The position numbers and the translations under genes were made by a program. A stretch of DNA of 64,000 nt from Arthrobacter sp. NicSoilB8 (GTDB lineage Bacteria; Actinomycetota; Actinomycetes; Actinomycetales; Micrococcaceae), in assembly GCF_019977355.1 (NCBI RefSeq), contig NZ_AP024655.1, forward strand, positions 1,984,001 through 2,048,000, given 5' to 3'. Under the pieces are notes generated by a model. That model was not told the origin of the DNA. It saw nothing but the letters and a program-made list of their open reading frames with translations, and ran no database searches. Position 1 is the first letter of the stretch, and every line of letters begins with the position of its first letter. Of this stretch, positions 25,311 through 34,058 are shown one piece after another.

Positions 25311-26929
25311 ACGAGCGGAACGAACCCGCTAAGCGCAGCGTCGACGTCCTGATCATCGGAGCCGGTCCGGTCGGGCTTTCGGCGGCGATCCTCTTGGGAC
25401 GGTTCGGTATCGATACGCTCGTGGTCGAGCGACGAACCGAGCGGTCGCGCCACCCCAGGTCCCGGGCGGTCAGTTGCCGCACCATGGAGGTGTTTCGCGA
25501 ACTCGGCCTCGCTGACGAAGTGCGGGCAGCCGCGCTTCCCGGCGGACCACGCCGCCTGCTGGGAAGCGATGCCGTATCGCCGTGGCGTTCAGTGGTTACC
25601 AGCAACGGGACTGCGAATGGACCCGTGGACACCAGCCTCGGTCCGGAGACCCTGGACGTGGTGCTGTGCTCCCAGGACGTGCTCGAACCCATCCTGGTTG
25701 ATGCGGCGCAGGCTGAGGACACCGTCACGATCGAGTTCGGCAGGACGGTATCGACGGTAAACGACACAGGGGCAGAGGTCCTCGTGTCCGTCACCAGTGA
25801 CAGTGGCCCGGAGGACGTCGCCGCAAAGTATGTCATCGCGGCCGACGGCGCCGCGAGCCAGGTGCGCACCGCCTTGGGGATCGGGACGACGGGCGATCAG
25901 GACCTGCAGACGGCGGTGAGCGTGCTGTTCCGTTCACCTGTTATCCAGCGGCGGACAGGCGACCCGTCCAGTTTTATCTATCTCGATAATCCGGACACGA
26001 TCGGGGCTGTCGTGATCGCTCCCGTGGACGCGACCGACCGGGTGGCGATGCTGGGCCGCCCGCTGGTCATGGACAGGATGCCCTTCGAGGACATCGATTG
26101 GACGACGCAAATACGCGACGCGATCGGCGATCCCGATGAGTCGGTGGAGTTGATGGACGCCCGGACCTGGACCGTGGGGGCCTGGGTGGCCGACCGCTAC
26201 CAATCCGGCCGGATCCTGCTCGCCGGAGACGCGGTGCACGTCATGCCTCCTTACGGCGGGTTCAACCAAAACACCGGCATTCAGGACGTCCACAACGTCG
26301 CCTGGAAGCTGGCAGCCGTTCTTAAGGGATGGGCGGATCCGGCCCTCCTGGACACCTACGAAGTGGAGCGGCGGCCCGTCGCACAGTTCAATATGGCCGA
26401 AGCTGTCCGCAACTTCCGATCCATTGTGGGCAACGCCGATGAAGGCCCGCGCTCCTTCCGGCCGGAAAATTTCGTACACCCCGGCCTGGACATCGGATTC
26501 CGCTACGACCGTGGAGCGGTTGCCGGAGCCACATCACCCGATGCCGGCTGGCCCGTGGGAACCTTCACCCCAACTGCTGCCGTGGGTGAACGCGCCCCGC
26601 ATGTCTGGCTCAACGCTGAGGGCACTGTCTCAACGCTTGACTTGTTCGGACGTGAACTGACCGTCCTCGCGCGCTCCGGTTCGGAACCTGCACTGGAGGC
26701 AGCGCGGCGCGCCGAGACTCACGGCATTCCACACCGCGTGGTGACGTTCGGTCCCTTTGGGGACTTCGTCGCTGCCGAGGCCGAGTGGGCGGCCGCCTAC
26801 CGTGTACACGGGGATGAGGCCATCCTTGTACGGCCAGACGGCCACGTGCTTGCCCGCCTGGACGGCAACGACCCGGCCGCCGTGGACCGCGCCCTGTTCG
26901 CTTACGCCGGCCGGACGACAGCTCCATGA
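25307..26929 (+). CDS. FAD-dependent monooxygenase (PheA/TfdB/MhpA type)
   Basis: A 540-residue class A flavoprotein hydroxylase. The N-terminal dinucleotide fold is IIGAGPVGLSAAILLGRFG. A second FAD motif, GRILLAGDAVHVMPPYGGFNQNTGIQD, is followed by NVAWKL, and a thioredoxin-like C-terminal domain starts near residue 440. Relatives hydroxylate phenols or enolisable cyclic ketones using NAD(P)H. The start is GTG 25307, overlapping the SDR3 stop. It is the last gene of the operon that begins at 16651. Confidence 0.92.
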   Translation: MNERNEPAKRSVDVLIIGAGPVGLSAAILLGRFGIDTLVVERRTERSRHPRSRAVSCRTMEVFRELGLADEVRAAALPGGPRRLLGSDAVSPWRSVVTSNGTANGPVDTSLGPETLDVVLCSQDVLEPILVDAAQAEDTVTIEFGRTVSTVNDTGAEVLVSVTSDSGPEDVAAKYVIAADGAASQVRTALGIGTTGDQDLQTAVSVLFRSPVIQRRTGDPSSFIYLDNPDTIGAVVIAPVDATDRVAMLGRPLVMDRMPFEDIDWTTQIRDAIGDPDESVELMDARTWTVGAWVADRYQSGRILLAGDAVHVMPPYGGFNQNTGIQDVHNVAWKLAAVLKGWADPALLDTYEVERRPVAQFNMAEAVRNFRSIVGNADEGPRSFRPENFVHPGLDIGFRYDRGAVAGATSPDAGWPVGTFTPTAAVGERAPHVWLNAEGTVSTLDLFGRELTVLARSGSEPALEAARRAETHGIPHRVVTFGPFGDFVAAEAEWAAAYRVHGDEAILVRPDGHVLARLDGNDPAAVDRALFAYAGRTTAP

Positions 26930-27019
26930 TTCCGGGAGAACTCAACCTGCCGCCGCCGGGAGGATGAGGACAGGGCCCGAACATTCCGCTTTCCCGGCGC
27001 TCTTTTTCGATCTCTACTC

Positions 27020-27047
27020 TTGAGAACTTGCGCTATTTGTATATAAG
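27020..27047 (+). promoter_or_regulatory. Candidate promoter of the beta-diketone hydrolase gene
   Basis: TTGAGA (27020-27025) and TATAAG (27042-27047) lie 16 bp apart in a locally AT-rich gap of 207 bp. TACGATAGT at 27056-27064 recurs, inverted, in the palindrome at 29070-29087. A TAGCGCT at 27085 recalls the recurrent module, but the other blocks do not match. Confidence 0.4.
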
Positions 27048-27136
27048 GTTCATATTACGATAGTTCGGTCAGTGGCTAGACAAGTAGCGCTGTAGCCGCA
27101 ACTCATCGCTCAATCACAGAAATAAGGAGATTCACG

Positions 27137-27952
27137 ATGGCGTGGATAACGTTTGATGACTACAAGGACAAGTACCAGCACATCAAACTGGAACGTGACG
27201 AAGACGGCATTCTGCTTGTCACGTTCCACACGGACGGCAGCGACGTCGTCTGGGGTGTAGGAGTCCATGACAATGTTTCATCGCTCTGGGATGACATCAG
27301 CAGGGACCGGGGGAACCGCGTCGTCATCATCACCGGGGCGGGCGACACCTTCATCGACAAGGAAGCCCCGATTGAAAACAAGAACTGGGTAACCCCCGAG
27401 ATCTGGCTCGGTCTGCATCACGACGCCAAGCGCCTTGTGCTCGGCCACCTCGACATCGAAGTCCCGATGATTGCCGCAGTTAACGGTCCCGCGAGGTACC
27501 ACAATGAGCAGGCGCTGCTGTGCGACATCGTCATCGCCTCGGAGGACGCCGTGTTCGCCGATCATGCACACTTCTCCCAGGGGAACATTCCCGGCGACGG
27601 GATGCAGATTATCTGGCCGCTCGTCATTGGTTTGAACCGCGGCCGGTACTTCCACCTCACCGGCCAGGAGATCACTGCACAGCAGGCCTACGAATGGGGT
27701 GCGGTGAACGAAGTGGTGCCCAAGGATCAGGTAGTCACCAGGGCATATGAACTTGCACGGATGCTGGCTGCGAAGCCTACGCTGACGCTGCGTTCCACGC
27801 GGATGCTGATGGTGAACGAACTCAAGAAGACTATGAATGACGCGGTCAGCCACGGAATGATGACCGAAGGTCTTGTTGCCATGGGCGAGGGCTGGAATCC
27901 GACTCCGCTCACCGGACCGGAACTGGCCGCGGGCGTCAAGACGCCCGCCTGA
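27137..27952 (+). CDS. Crotonase-fold beta-diketone hydrolase (6-oxocamphor hydrolase-like)
   Basis: 271 residues, with similarity by eye along the whole length to Rhodococcus 6-oxocamphor hydrolase, which opens bicyclic beta-diketones by a retro-Claisen reaction. His44, His122 (YHNE), His145 (ADHAHF), Asp154 (IPGDG) and Glu244 occupy the positions I recall as catalytic or substrate-binding in that enzyme (45, 122, 145, 154 and 244). LNRGRYFHLTGQE is also shared. No acyl-CoA oxyanion motif of ordinary enoyl-CoA hydratases is evident. AAGGAGA precedes ATG 27137. It is a single-gene unit with its own promoter and a strong terminator. Confidence 0.88.
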   Translation: MAWITFDDYKDKYQHIKLERDEDGILLVTFHTDGSDVVWGVGVHDNVSSLWDDISRDRGNRVVIITGAGDTFIDKEAPIENKNWVTPEIWLGLHHDAKRLVLGHLDIEVPMIAAVNGPARYHNEQALLCDIVIASEDAVFADHAHFSQGNIPGDGMQIIWPLVIGLNRGRYFHLTGQEITAQQAYEWGAVNEVVPKDQVVTRAYELARMLAAKPTLTLRSTRMLMVNELKKTMNDAVSHGMMTEGLVAMGEGWNPTPLTGPELAAGVKTPA

Positions 27953-27962
27953 GGCAAACGGA

Positions 27963-27995
27963 AGCGCCGACGACTTGAGATGTCGTCGGCGCTTT
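27963..27995 (+). terminator. Rho-independent-type terminator after the diketone hydrolase
   Basis: AGCGCCGACGAC pairs perfectly with GTCGTCGGCGCT across a 7-base loop, and TTTCT follows. It begins 11 bp after the stop codon. Confidence 0.9.
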
Positions 27996-28072
27996 CTGCT
28001 CGTGTTTAACTGCCACAACTAGGGACATAAGATCTTCGCCACGCGAAATCCGCTGGATGAGAACGACGGGTT

Positions 28073-28109
28073 CCGTTCCTGGCCGGGCCTAGGGGCCGGC
28101 CAGGAACGG
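28073..28109 (-). terminator. Hairpin terminator of the second lyase gene
   Basis: CCGTTCCTGGCC (28073-28084) pairs with GGCCAGGAACGG (28098-28109), and the GC-rich loop can extend the stem. It lies about 20 bp beyond the stop of the minus-strand lyase and could also serve convergent traffic. Confidence 0.8.
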
Positions 28110-28127
28110 TTGCGTCCGGAAAGTCTC

Positions 28128-29003
28128 TCAGGAATAACCGAAGTGGCGGGCCCGCCGGGCCCACTCTGCCGCATCGATTGCTTCCATGATGGGTATGTAA
28201 GCGCCGCCTTCTGCTTCACCCTCGAGCAATTCACCACGCGCAAGGAGAGACAGATTCTCGCGAAAGCCCGCCACGGCCCCATTCACTGTGTTGATGACCA
28301 GCAGCATCTTCACACCAGCGTCTTCGAGTTCCTGACGCTCCTCCAAGGTGGGATTCTTCACGGTCACCATGACGTACTTGCCCGGAACCACTGCCGAGAG
28401 CTTGGGCAAGTCGAGAAGGGGGTAGCCGCACGGATAGAGCATGTCTGCGCCGGCAGCAGAATAGGCGGCCATGCGTTCAGCGAGATTGTCAAAGCCAAAG
28501 CGGCTGGCGTCCGAGCGGGCCACGATCACAGTGTCCGGGGACGTCCGGGCTTCCACGCAAGCACGGATGATGTCGCTCATCTCCTCGACGCTGCGAAGTT
28601 TGAGTTGCGGCTTCCAGCGCTCCCCGCCGTCTCTGGGTGTCCAAAAGTGCTTCGTTGCGGGCACCATGTCTTCGACGAGCAGGGCTGCGACGCCGGCTTG
28701 CTCGGCAAGCTGGACGCCGCGGAATGCTTGAAGCGGCGATCCTCCTGCATCATCGAAGTCAAGAATGAGTGGCAGATCGGTGACTGCAGTGATGCGCCTG
28801 CCGGCCTCGATGAGCTCTCCCTGGGAGATGAAGCCGTTGTCCGGCACCCCGTAATGGAAGTTGGAGTAGGTACCCCCGGCGATGAGCACGACGTCGAAGC
28901 CGGCTTGCTCAATCAACTTCGCCGAGAGTGCATCGTAGGCTCCCGGCGCGATGATCATTTTGGAGTCCGCAAGCAGTTCCCGGAGTCTTTGTGCGGGTTT
29001 CAT
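28128..29003 (-). CDS. Isocitrate lyase/PEP mutase superfamily protein 2
   Basis: 291 residues. MIIAPGAYDALSAKLIEQAGFD is the typical N-terminal strand of the methylisocitrate lyase/carboxyvinyl-carboxyphosphonate mutase group, with LILDFDDAGG (metal site) and LLVEDMVPA in place of the KKCGH loop. Like the protein at 19018 it lacks the catalytic Cys. It is probably a C-C hydrolase or decarboxylase of a 2-oxo or acylpyruvate-like intermediate. It is divergent from the crotonase at 29174, with a palindrome between them. Confidence 0.86.
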   Translation of the reverse strand: MKPAQRLRELLADSKMIIAPGAYDALSAKLIEQAGFDVVLIAGGTYSNFHYGVPDNGFISQGELIEAGRRITAVTDLPLILDFDDAGGSPLQAFRGVQLAEQAGVAALLVEDMVPATKHFWTPRDGGERWKPQLKLRSVEEMSDIIRACVEARTSPDTVIVARSDASRFGFDNLAERMAAYSAAGADMLYPCGYPLLDLPKLSAVVPGKYVMVTVKNPTLEERQELEDAGVKMLLVINTVNGAVAGFRENLSLLARGELLEGEAEGGAYIPIMEAIDAAEWARRARHFGYS

Positions 29004-29069
29004 GGGCTTTCCCTTCTTTTCGTCGGAGGTTATGGCTACGACGAGAAAGAGTTTCCGCGAAACGTAGCA

Positions 29070-29087
29070 GTGATACTATCGTATCAC
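29070..29087. promoter_or_regulatory. Palindromic operator between lyase 2 and crotonase
   Basis: GTGATAC, TATC, GTATCAC forms a perfect 7-bp-arm inverted repeat. It lies between divergent genes, about 70 bp from the lyase start and 90 bp from the crotonase start. Its inner TACGATAGT word recurs at 27056. The nearest regulator is the IclR protein at 33121-33942. Confidence 0.6.
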
Positions 29088-29173
29088 GCTAGCTGCGTTC
29101 ACTATTTGAAAAACGCCGCCGACAAAGGAGAGAGCAACCATGTTGCTCTCTCCTCCTCAGTACGACCTAAAGG

Positions 29174-30007
29174 ATGAACATGCAACAGACCAAGCCCCAA
29201 GCCGGAGCAAACAACAACGTCAGTGAGCCAAGTGTTCATGTCAGCAACTCCGGAGGAGTTCGCGTCATAACGATCACCCGTCCGCACAAGCGAAATGCGA
29301 TTGACCGGCCCACCGCCCTGGCGCTTGCGGCTGCGTTCGACGCGTTTGATGCCGATGATTCTGCAAGTGTCGCCATCCTCACCGGAGCTGGCGGATATTT
29401 CTCCGCGGGCGCTGACCTCGTATCGGTTGCAGCAGGGGATATCCCGGTCCTTGAGGGACGCGGGTTCGCCGGCATAACCCGCAGGCCGCCGGTGAAACCT
29501 GTCATTGCCGCCGTCGAAGGCTACGCCTACGCCGGGGGATTTGAGCTTGCCCTCGCATGCGATTTGATCGTCGCCAGCTCAACGGCGTCGTTTGCCCTGC
29601 CCGAGGTAAAGCGGGGACTCATCGCAGCCGGCGGCGGGCTGCTCCGCTTGCCAGACCGTATGCCCTACCACATCGCGATGGAGCTGGCGCTGCTGGGGGA
29701 GCCAATCACTGCGGCACGACTCGCCGAGCTCGGTCTCATCAACAGGCTCACGGACCCGGGCAAAGCGCTCGAGACCGCGCTCGAACTCGCCGGAAAAATC
29801 CAGCTCAATGGACCCGTTGCAATGAAGACTGCCAAGCGCATCATTTCGGAGTCGCGGTATGCGGCGGCGGAGGCGCGCTTCGCTGCTCAGGAAGAAATCG
29901 TCGCTCCGTTGCGAAGCGGACCGGAAGCGCGTGAGGGTGCCCTGGCTTTCGTGGAACGGCGCGACCCGGCCTGGGTCGTCGCTGCACAGGGCAACGATGG
30001 CCACTGA
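29174..30007 (+). CDS. Enoyl-CoA hydratase/isomerase (crotonase)
   Basis: 277 residues with canonical crotonase features: the first oxyanion strand FSAGADL, the second in YAYAGGFELALACDLIVAS, and a Glu-containing ALPEVKRGLIAAGGG loop near residue 140. It should hydrate or isomerise an enoyl-CoA in the lower pathway. Unlike the diketone hydrolase at 27137 it keeps the acyl-CoA-type motifs. Regulatory module E begins about 30 bp beyond its stop. Confidence 0.92.
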   Translation: MNMQQTKPQAGANNNVSEPSVHVSNSGGVRVITITRPHKRNAIDRPTALALAAAFDAFDADDSASVAILTGAGGYFSAGADLVSVAAGDIPVLEGRGFAGITRRPPVKPVIAAVEGYAYAGGFELALACDLIVASSTASFALPEVKRGLIAAGGGLLRLPDRMPYHIAMELALLGEPITAARLAELGLINRLTDPGKALETALELAGKIQLNGPVAMKTAKRIISESRYAAAEARFAAQEEIVAPLRSGPEAREGALAFVERRDPAWVVAAQGNDGH

Positions 30008-30034
30008 ACTACTGAAATTGGAAGTCTGGCGTGG

Positions 30035-30151
30035 CTTCCTACGTCATTGGCGTTCTATGCCGTGTCGCTCAGGGTACGCCGGCTCGTAGCGTTATTTCAG
30101 AACAACGGTCGGCTGAAACGCCGCAGCACTGACATCAACGAACAACCGGTG
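30035..30151 (+). promoter_or_regulatory. Recurrent regulatory module, copy E
   Basis: CTTCCT (30035), TTGGC (30047), CGTGTCG (30061) and TAGCGTT (30087) with invariant spacing. The leader GCACTGACATCAACG runs to a GTG at 30149. The Shine-Dalgarno part has decayed relative to copies B, C and D, but the first codons (MGFPN) still match those of copy C (MGFSN). Confidence 0.78.
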
Positions 30152-30275
30152 GGCTTCCCCAACTTTTACGGGACGGCCGTGGCTCTAGGAAGGCCCGACC
30201 GCATAGCCGCGGACGACGCCGCCGATAGCCGCGGGACCATCGATCGGTACAAAAAAATGAAAGGCCAAGGCAACG

Positions 30276-31532
30276 ATGCCCGAAAACCACCAGAAATTGC
30301 ACTTCGGACCGGCGCGTACAGAACTCCACGTCGGCGTTGATCTCGAGCGGATGCGCCGTGAGCGCGCTGACCGTATGCGGGCACTGATGCGTTCGAAGGG
30401 TATAGCGGCGCTCCTGCTCACGGGCGCGGACAATGTGCGTTATCTGACGGGCTTTTGGTGGGGAGAATTCTCGCTCCAAGTCGGCTATGCACTGTTCTTC
30501 GCAGATGACGAACCAATCGTGTTCGCACCAGCAGGATCCCTCCAGCAAATGCCTGACCAGGCTCCCTGGATCACCCAGTGGCGCCCCGCCATTTCCTGGC
30601 TTGGCGGCGTGGCGCCCAGCTCTGCCATCGCCGAACTATCGGCCATTTTCGCAGCCCAGATTCGCGACGAACTTGCATCACGTTCTCTCGCGGGCGAGCG
30701 GCTGGCAGTCAGCGAGATCGATGAGCCAGGTATGAATGCGCTGGCCGATGCGGGAATCGAGACGATCCCGGGGCTCCCGCTGTTGCTCGAATGCTCAACG
30801 ATCAAGACCGCTGATGAAATCTCCTGTATCTCGATGGCGGCCAGCTTGAGTACGGCAGGGTTCGAGGCGACGCGGGCCGCATTGCGGCCCGGGACCAAGC
30901 AGGCCCAGATCGCTTTGATGGCCCGTCGCGCCATCGAAGATGCCGGCGCTGAAGTGGGAGCTGCCCGCCTGCTCTCCGGACCACTGTCATTCCCCCGCGG
31001 GATCAGCGGGGGAGACCGCATCGTAGAGCATGGCGATCTCGCGTACCTGCTCACCTGCGGAACTTCCTACATGGGGTACACGGCGTGCCTCTACCGTCAG
31101 TACGTCGTCGGCCGCGCTCCAACCTCAGCCGAACGCTCATCCTACACAAAGCTGACGGACCGTCTGGATCTTGCGATGTCGCTCATGAAACCAGGCGCCA
31201 GCACAGCTGACGTGGCCGCCGTACTTGCACCCGCGGAAGACCTGGGCTTTCCGTCCGAGGCGGAATGCTTCAGCATCGAACTCGGGCACGGGATCGGCCT
31301 GGTTAACGCAGGGTCGCGGGCAATCCACTACAACCCTCCGACTATTACCCGGTCGTGGTCGCTTGACCATCCTGAGGAGATCAAAGAAGGCATGGTCATT
31401 GCCATTGAAGGTATCGAAGGGGAGCACCGGGTCGGAGGTGTACGCCTTGAGAACCTCGTTGTCGTCACGGCCAGTGGTGCGGAACTGCTTGACCACTACC
31501 CGCGCCTGGACATGGTCCAAACCGCCGGGTGA
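30276..31532 (+). CDS. M24-family (creatinase/prolidase fold) hydrolase lacking both Asp ligands
   Basis: 418 residues: an N-terminal creatinase-type domain (LLLTGADNVRYLTGFWW) and a C-terminal pita-bread domain. The two Asp metal ligands of M24 peptidases are replaced by Thr260 (in AYLLTCG) and Cys271 (in GYTACLYR). His338 (GHGIGL), Glu378 and Glu392 remain. It is therefore unlikely to be a dinuclear-metal peptidase and may work like creatinase, or as a lyase/hydrolase of a small acyl or amidino compound. Module E lies about 190 bp upstream. The CocE gene follows after 40 bp. Confidence 0.85.
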   Translation: MPENHQKLHFGPARTELHVGVDLERMRRERADRMRALMRSKGIAALLLTGADNVRYLTGFWWGEFSLQVGYALFFADDEPIVFAPAGSLQQMPDQAPWITQWRPAISWLGGVAPSSAIAELSAIFAAQIRDELASRSLAGERLAVSEIDEPGMNALADAGIETIPGLPLLLECSTIKTADEISCISMAASLSTAGFEATRAALRPGTKQAQIALMARRAIEDAGAEVGAARLLSGPLSFPRGISGGDRIVEHGDLAYLLTCGTSYMGYTACLYRQYVVGRAPTSAERSSYTKLTDRLDLAMSLMKPGASTADVAAVLAPAEDLGFPSEAECFSIELGHGIGLVNAGSRAIHYNPPTITRSWSLDHPEEIKEGMVIAIEGIEGEHRVGGVRLENLVVVTASGAELLDHYPRLDMVQTAG

Positions 31533-31572
31533 CCACCCAGCCGACTGCGAAAGCGACACAGCGAAGGTTGCC

Positions 31573-33135
31573 ATGAACCTGATAGTTGAAAAGCACGTCC
31601 CCATCGCAATGCGCGACGGCGTTACGCTCTCGGGAGATGTGTATCGGACAAATGACGGCGAACCCCGCTCCACAGTGCTGATGAGGACGCCCTACTGCAA
31701 GGATGACCCAGCGCACGCCAACACGTGGATTAACGTTTTGCGCGCCGTGGAAAGCGGATGGGTGGTGGTGGTTCAGGACGTACGGGGCAGGTTCCGAAGC
31801 GAGGGCCACTTCGTGCCTTTTGTGAATGAAGCCGACGATGGTGTGGACACTATCCAATGGGTACGCGAACAGCCATGGTCAGACGGCAAAGTCGGCATGG
31901 TGGGCGGCTCATACGTAGGTATCAGCCAATGGTTGGCGGCAGCCAGAAATCCTGAAGGCCTCATTGGCATCGTTCCCGCTGTGACCGCCGACGACGTCCA
32001 TTCAGGCTGGCTTTATGAGGATAACAACGTCCTGTTGGGATTCCTTGCACACTGGGTATCAATCCTCCTCGCAAGTAGCGGAATGGATGAGAAAACCCGA
32101 CCGCGGATCGCAGCCCTGGAGCGAAACGTGGCAGACGGCCGAATCCGCACCTTCCACCAGTTGGTTGAGGAAGCCGGCGAATTCGCGCCCTATCTGCAGG
32201 ACTGGCGGGATCGAAGCCGTTCCCTGGTCGATCCAGAACTGGCTGGTCTCGTTGAAGTGCCGGCTTTTGTCATCGGAGGCTGGTTCGACATTTTCCTTCG
32301 GGGAACCGTTGCCAGTTTTGTCCGGCGGGAGGCCGCCGGCACACAAAATCCCCACGACCGCCTGTTGGTTGGGCCCTGGGCGCATGGGCTCATGGGCGGC
32401 TGGTTCCCGGCCCGCTCGTTTGGTCCGGGATCCTCGTTCGATAGCCTCGACCCGACGTCGCTCCAACTCGGTTGGTTGGAGGAAGTGCGTGACGGTGGCA
32501 ATCAATCCGCTCCTCCTGTGAGTGTTTTCTCCATGGGAGCTGATGAATGGCGATGTTTCTCAAGCTGGCCGCCCCAGGACGCCCACCGAATGCAGCTTCA
32601 ATTGCGCCCCAATGTGGTTGAGAGCCCTAAAACGAGCGCGGATGACCGGCACGGGTTCTCATTGGAACCCCCTGTTCCGACGATCGGCGGGCGAACCTTT
32701 TTCCCTGGCTACAAGGTGGGTGCGAACTCAGGTCCACGCATGTTGGAGGCAATGCATGCGCGGAAGGATGTGCACACCTTCGTTTCGGATCCCCTGGCTG
32801 ACGATATCGAAATCCTGGGCACTGTCGCTTGCCGACTCGAGGTGGCAAGCGCAGGCCCCACGCCGGTAGTTGTTAAGTTGGCGACGCTCGACGGTACCGG
32901 CCCCTCTCAGCTGCTGTGCGAGGGGTCTTCGTACAGCAGGCCAGGCGGTGGAAGTGCGGAATCAATCACGGTGGATCTGGGTTCCACTGCAATTCGGATC
33001 GCGAAAGGAACACGCTTGTGCGCCTACGTTGCCACTTCAGATTTTCCCCGGTTGGAGGACGGGCCCCGGACGTTCTTGAACGTTTGTGGAGACAAGGGTC
33101 CCGTGTTGGAACTTGACGTACTACGGCTGGGTTGA
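31573..33135 (+). CDS. CocE/NonD-family hydrolase
   Basis: 520 residues with the Xaa-Pro dipeptidyl-peptidase/cocaine-esterase layout: alpha/beta hydrolase core, Ser113 in MVGGSYVG, a helical cap, GGWFDIF with the probable Asp, His in VGPWAHG, and a C-terminal jelly-roll from about residue 330. It should hydrolyse an ester or amide of a bulky acid. ATG 31573 follows AAGG. Its 3' end overlaps the convergent iclR2 gene by 15 bp. Confidence 0.9.
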   Translation: MNLIVEKHVPIAMRDGVTLSGDVYRTNDGEPRSTVLMRTPYCKDDPAHANTWINVLRAVESGWVVVVQDVRGRFRSEGHFVPFVNEADDGVDTIQWVREQPWSDGKVGMVGGSYVGISQWLAAARNPEGLIGIVPAVTADDVHSGWLYEDNNVLLGFLAHWVSILLASSGMDEKTRPRIAALERNVADGRIRTFHQLVEEAGEFAPYLQDWRDRSRSLVDPELAGLVEVPAFVIGGWFDIFLRGTVASFVRREAAGTQNPHDRLLVGPWAHGLMGGWFPARSFGPGSSFDSLDPTSLQLGWLEEVRDGGNQSAPPVSVFSMGADEWRCFSSWPPQDAHRMQLQLRPNVVESPKTSADDRHGFSLEPPVPTIGGRTFFPGYKVGANSGPRMLEAMHARKDVHTFVSDPLADDIEILGTVACRLEVASAGPTPVVVKLATLDGTGPSQLLCEGSSYSRPGGGSAESITVDLGSTAIRIAKGTRLCAYVATSDFPRLEDGPRTFLNVCGDKGPVLELDVLRLG

Positions 33136-33942
33136 GTCGCTTTCTTCACTGTCTATGCGGCGGGCTTCCATCAGCGCATCGAGGCACAGTTGGAAGTGCT
33201 CGGGATTTGTGAAGCGATGAAGAGGAACGGTAATCGACAGCGCGGTGCGCGGGCGTTGCGAACCTTCGAAGAGAGGAACTGCTATGCCGCAAACACCGGC
33301 GACGTATTCCTGGTGGTCCAGTGCGTAACCACGAGACCGGGTCAAATCAAGATCAGCCAGAAATTCAGGAAGGGTGGTGATCGTGTGGTCGGTTCGTCGT
33401 GTGAGTTCACCGTCTACGGACCGGACCCGTTGCAGTTGCAATTCCGGACCGAAGGCGAGGAGGGCTTTCCCGGAAGCCCGCGCATGAATATCGCCGGAAA
33501 CACCGACCCGGAGGTCCGCCACTCTGACAGCGTGGCTGCCTTCTTCCACGGCGACGACGGTGACCGTGCCTCCCTGCCATGCGGACAAGAAGGCGCTTTC
33601 GCCGGTAGCCTCAACCACCATCTTCAGAAGACGTAGCGCCAGCGGGGAGGGGCGCCAGTCTTCTTCCACCCGCGAACTCAGATCCAGAATTTTCCCGGCA
33701 GCGAGTTTGTAGGTGCGCTCGTTACGTTCCAGGTAACCGGCATGTACAAGTGTCGCCAGCAGATGCGATGTCGTCGCGATGTGCAGATTTACTGCGCTCG
33801 CGATGGACTGGGCCCTCATCGGCTCCCTCGAGGCCGCGACGACGTCAACGATATTGAGGGCACGGGCAACCGACTGGACCAGGTCCTTCGGTGCTTCTGA
33901 GTCAGTAGCCGTTTTATCGGCCGTTTTCGTTGTACTTGCCAT
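33121..33942 (-). CDS. IclR-family regulator IclR2
   Basis: About 273 residues: a winged helix (RAQSIASAVNLHIATTSHLLATLVHAGYL) followed by a full effector-binding domain (GVCGIAVPLFEG). ATG 33942 was taken because the frame upstream, to 33978, is poor. It is divergent from the VOC/acyl-CoA synthetase/MaoC operon, so that operon is the likely target. Possible sites with GATAGT words occur near 27056, 29070 and 34067. Confidence 0.9.
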   Translation of the reverse strand: MASTTKTADKTATDSEAPKDLVQSVARALNIVDVVAASREPMRAQSIASAVNLHIATTSHLLATLVHAGYLERNERTYKLAAGKILDLSSRVEEDWRPSPLALRLLKMVVEATGESAFLSAWQGGTVTVVAVEEGSHAVRVADLRVGVSGDIHARASGKALLAFGPELQLQRVRSVDGELTRRTDHTITTLPEFLADLDLTRSRGYALDHQEYVAGVCGIAVPLFEGSQRPRTALSITVPLHRFTNPEHFQLCLDALMEARRIDSEESDSTQP

Positions 33943-34058
33943 GCGGAAATCATACGCACATGGCGAAAGAAGGGCCACATCGCCATGAGGGGTCTTGGTC
34001 CGGGAGCAGTACTACCATCCGTTGACAGCAACCAGAAGGGTAGCGTAGTTATTACATT

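Noticed and set aside
27085..27091. TAGCGCT before the diketone hydrolase as a tenth module copy
   Set aside because: The positions 26, 40 and 52 bp upstream do not match the other blocks, and the start-codon distance (52 bp) is outside the 61-66 bp seen elsewhere.
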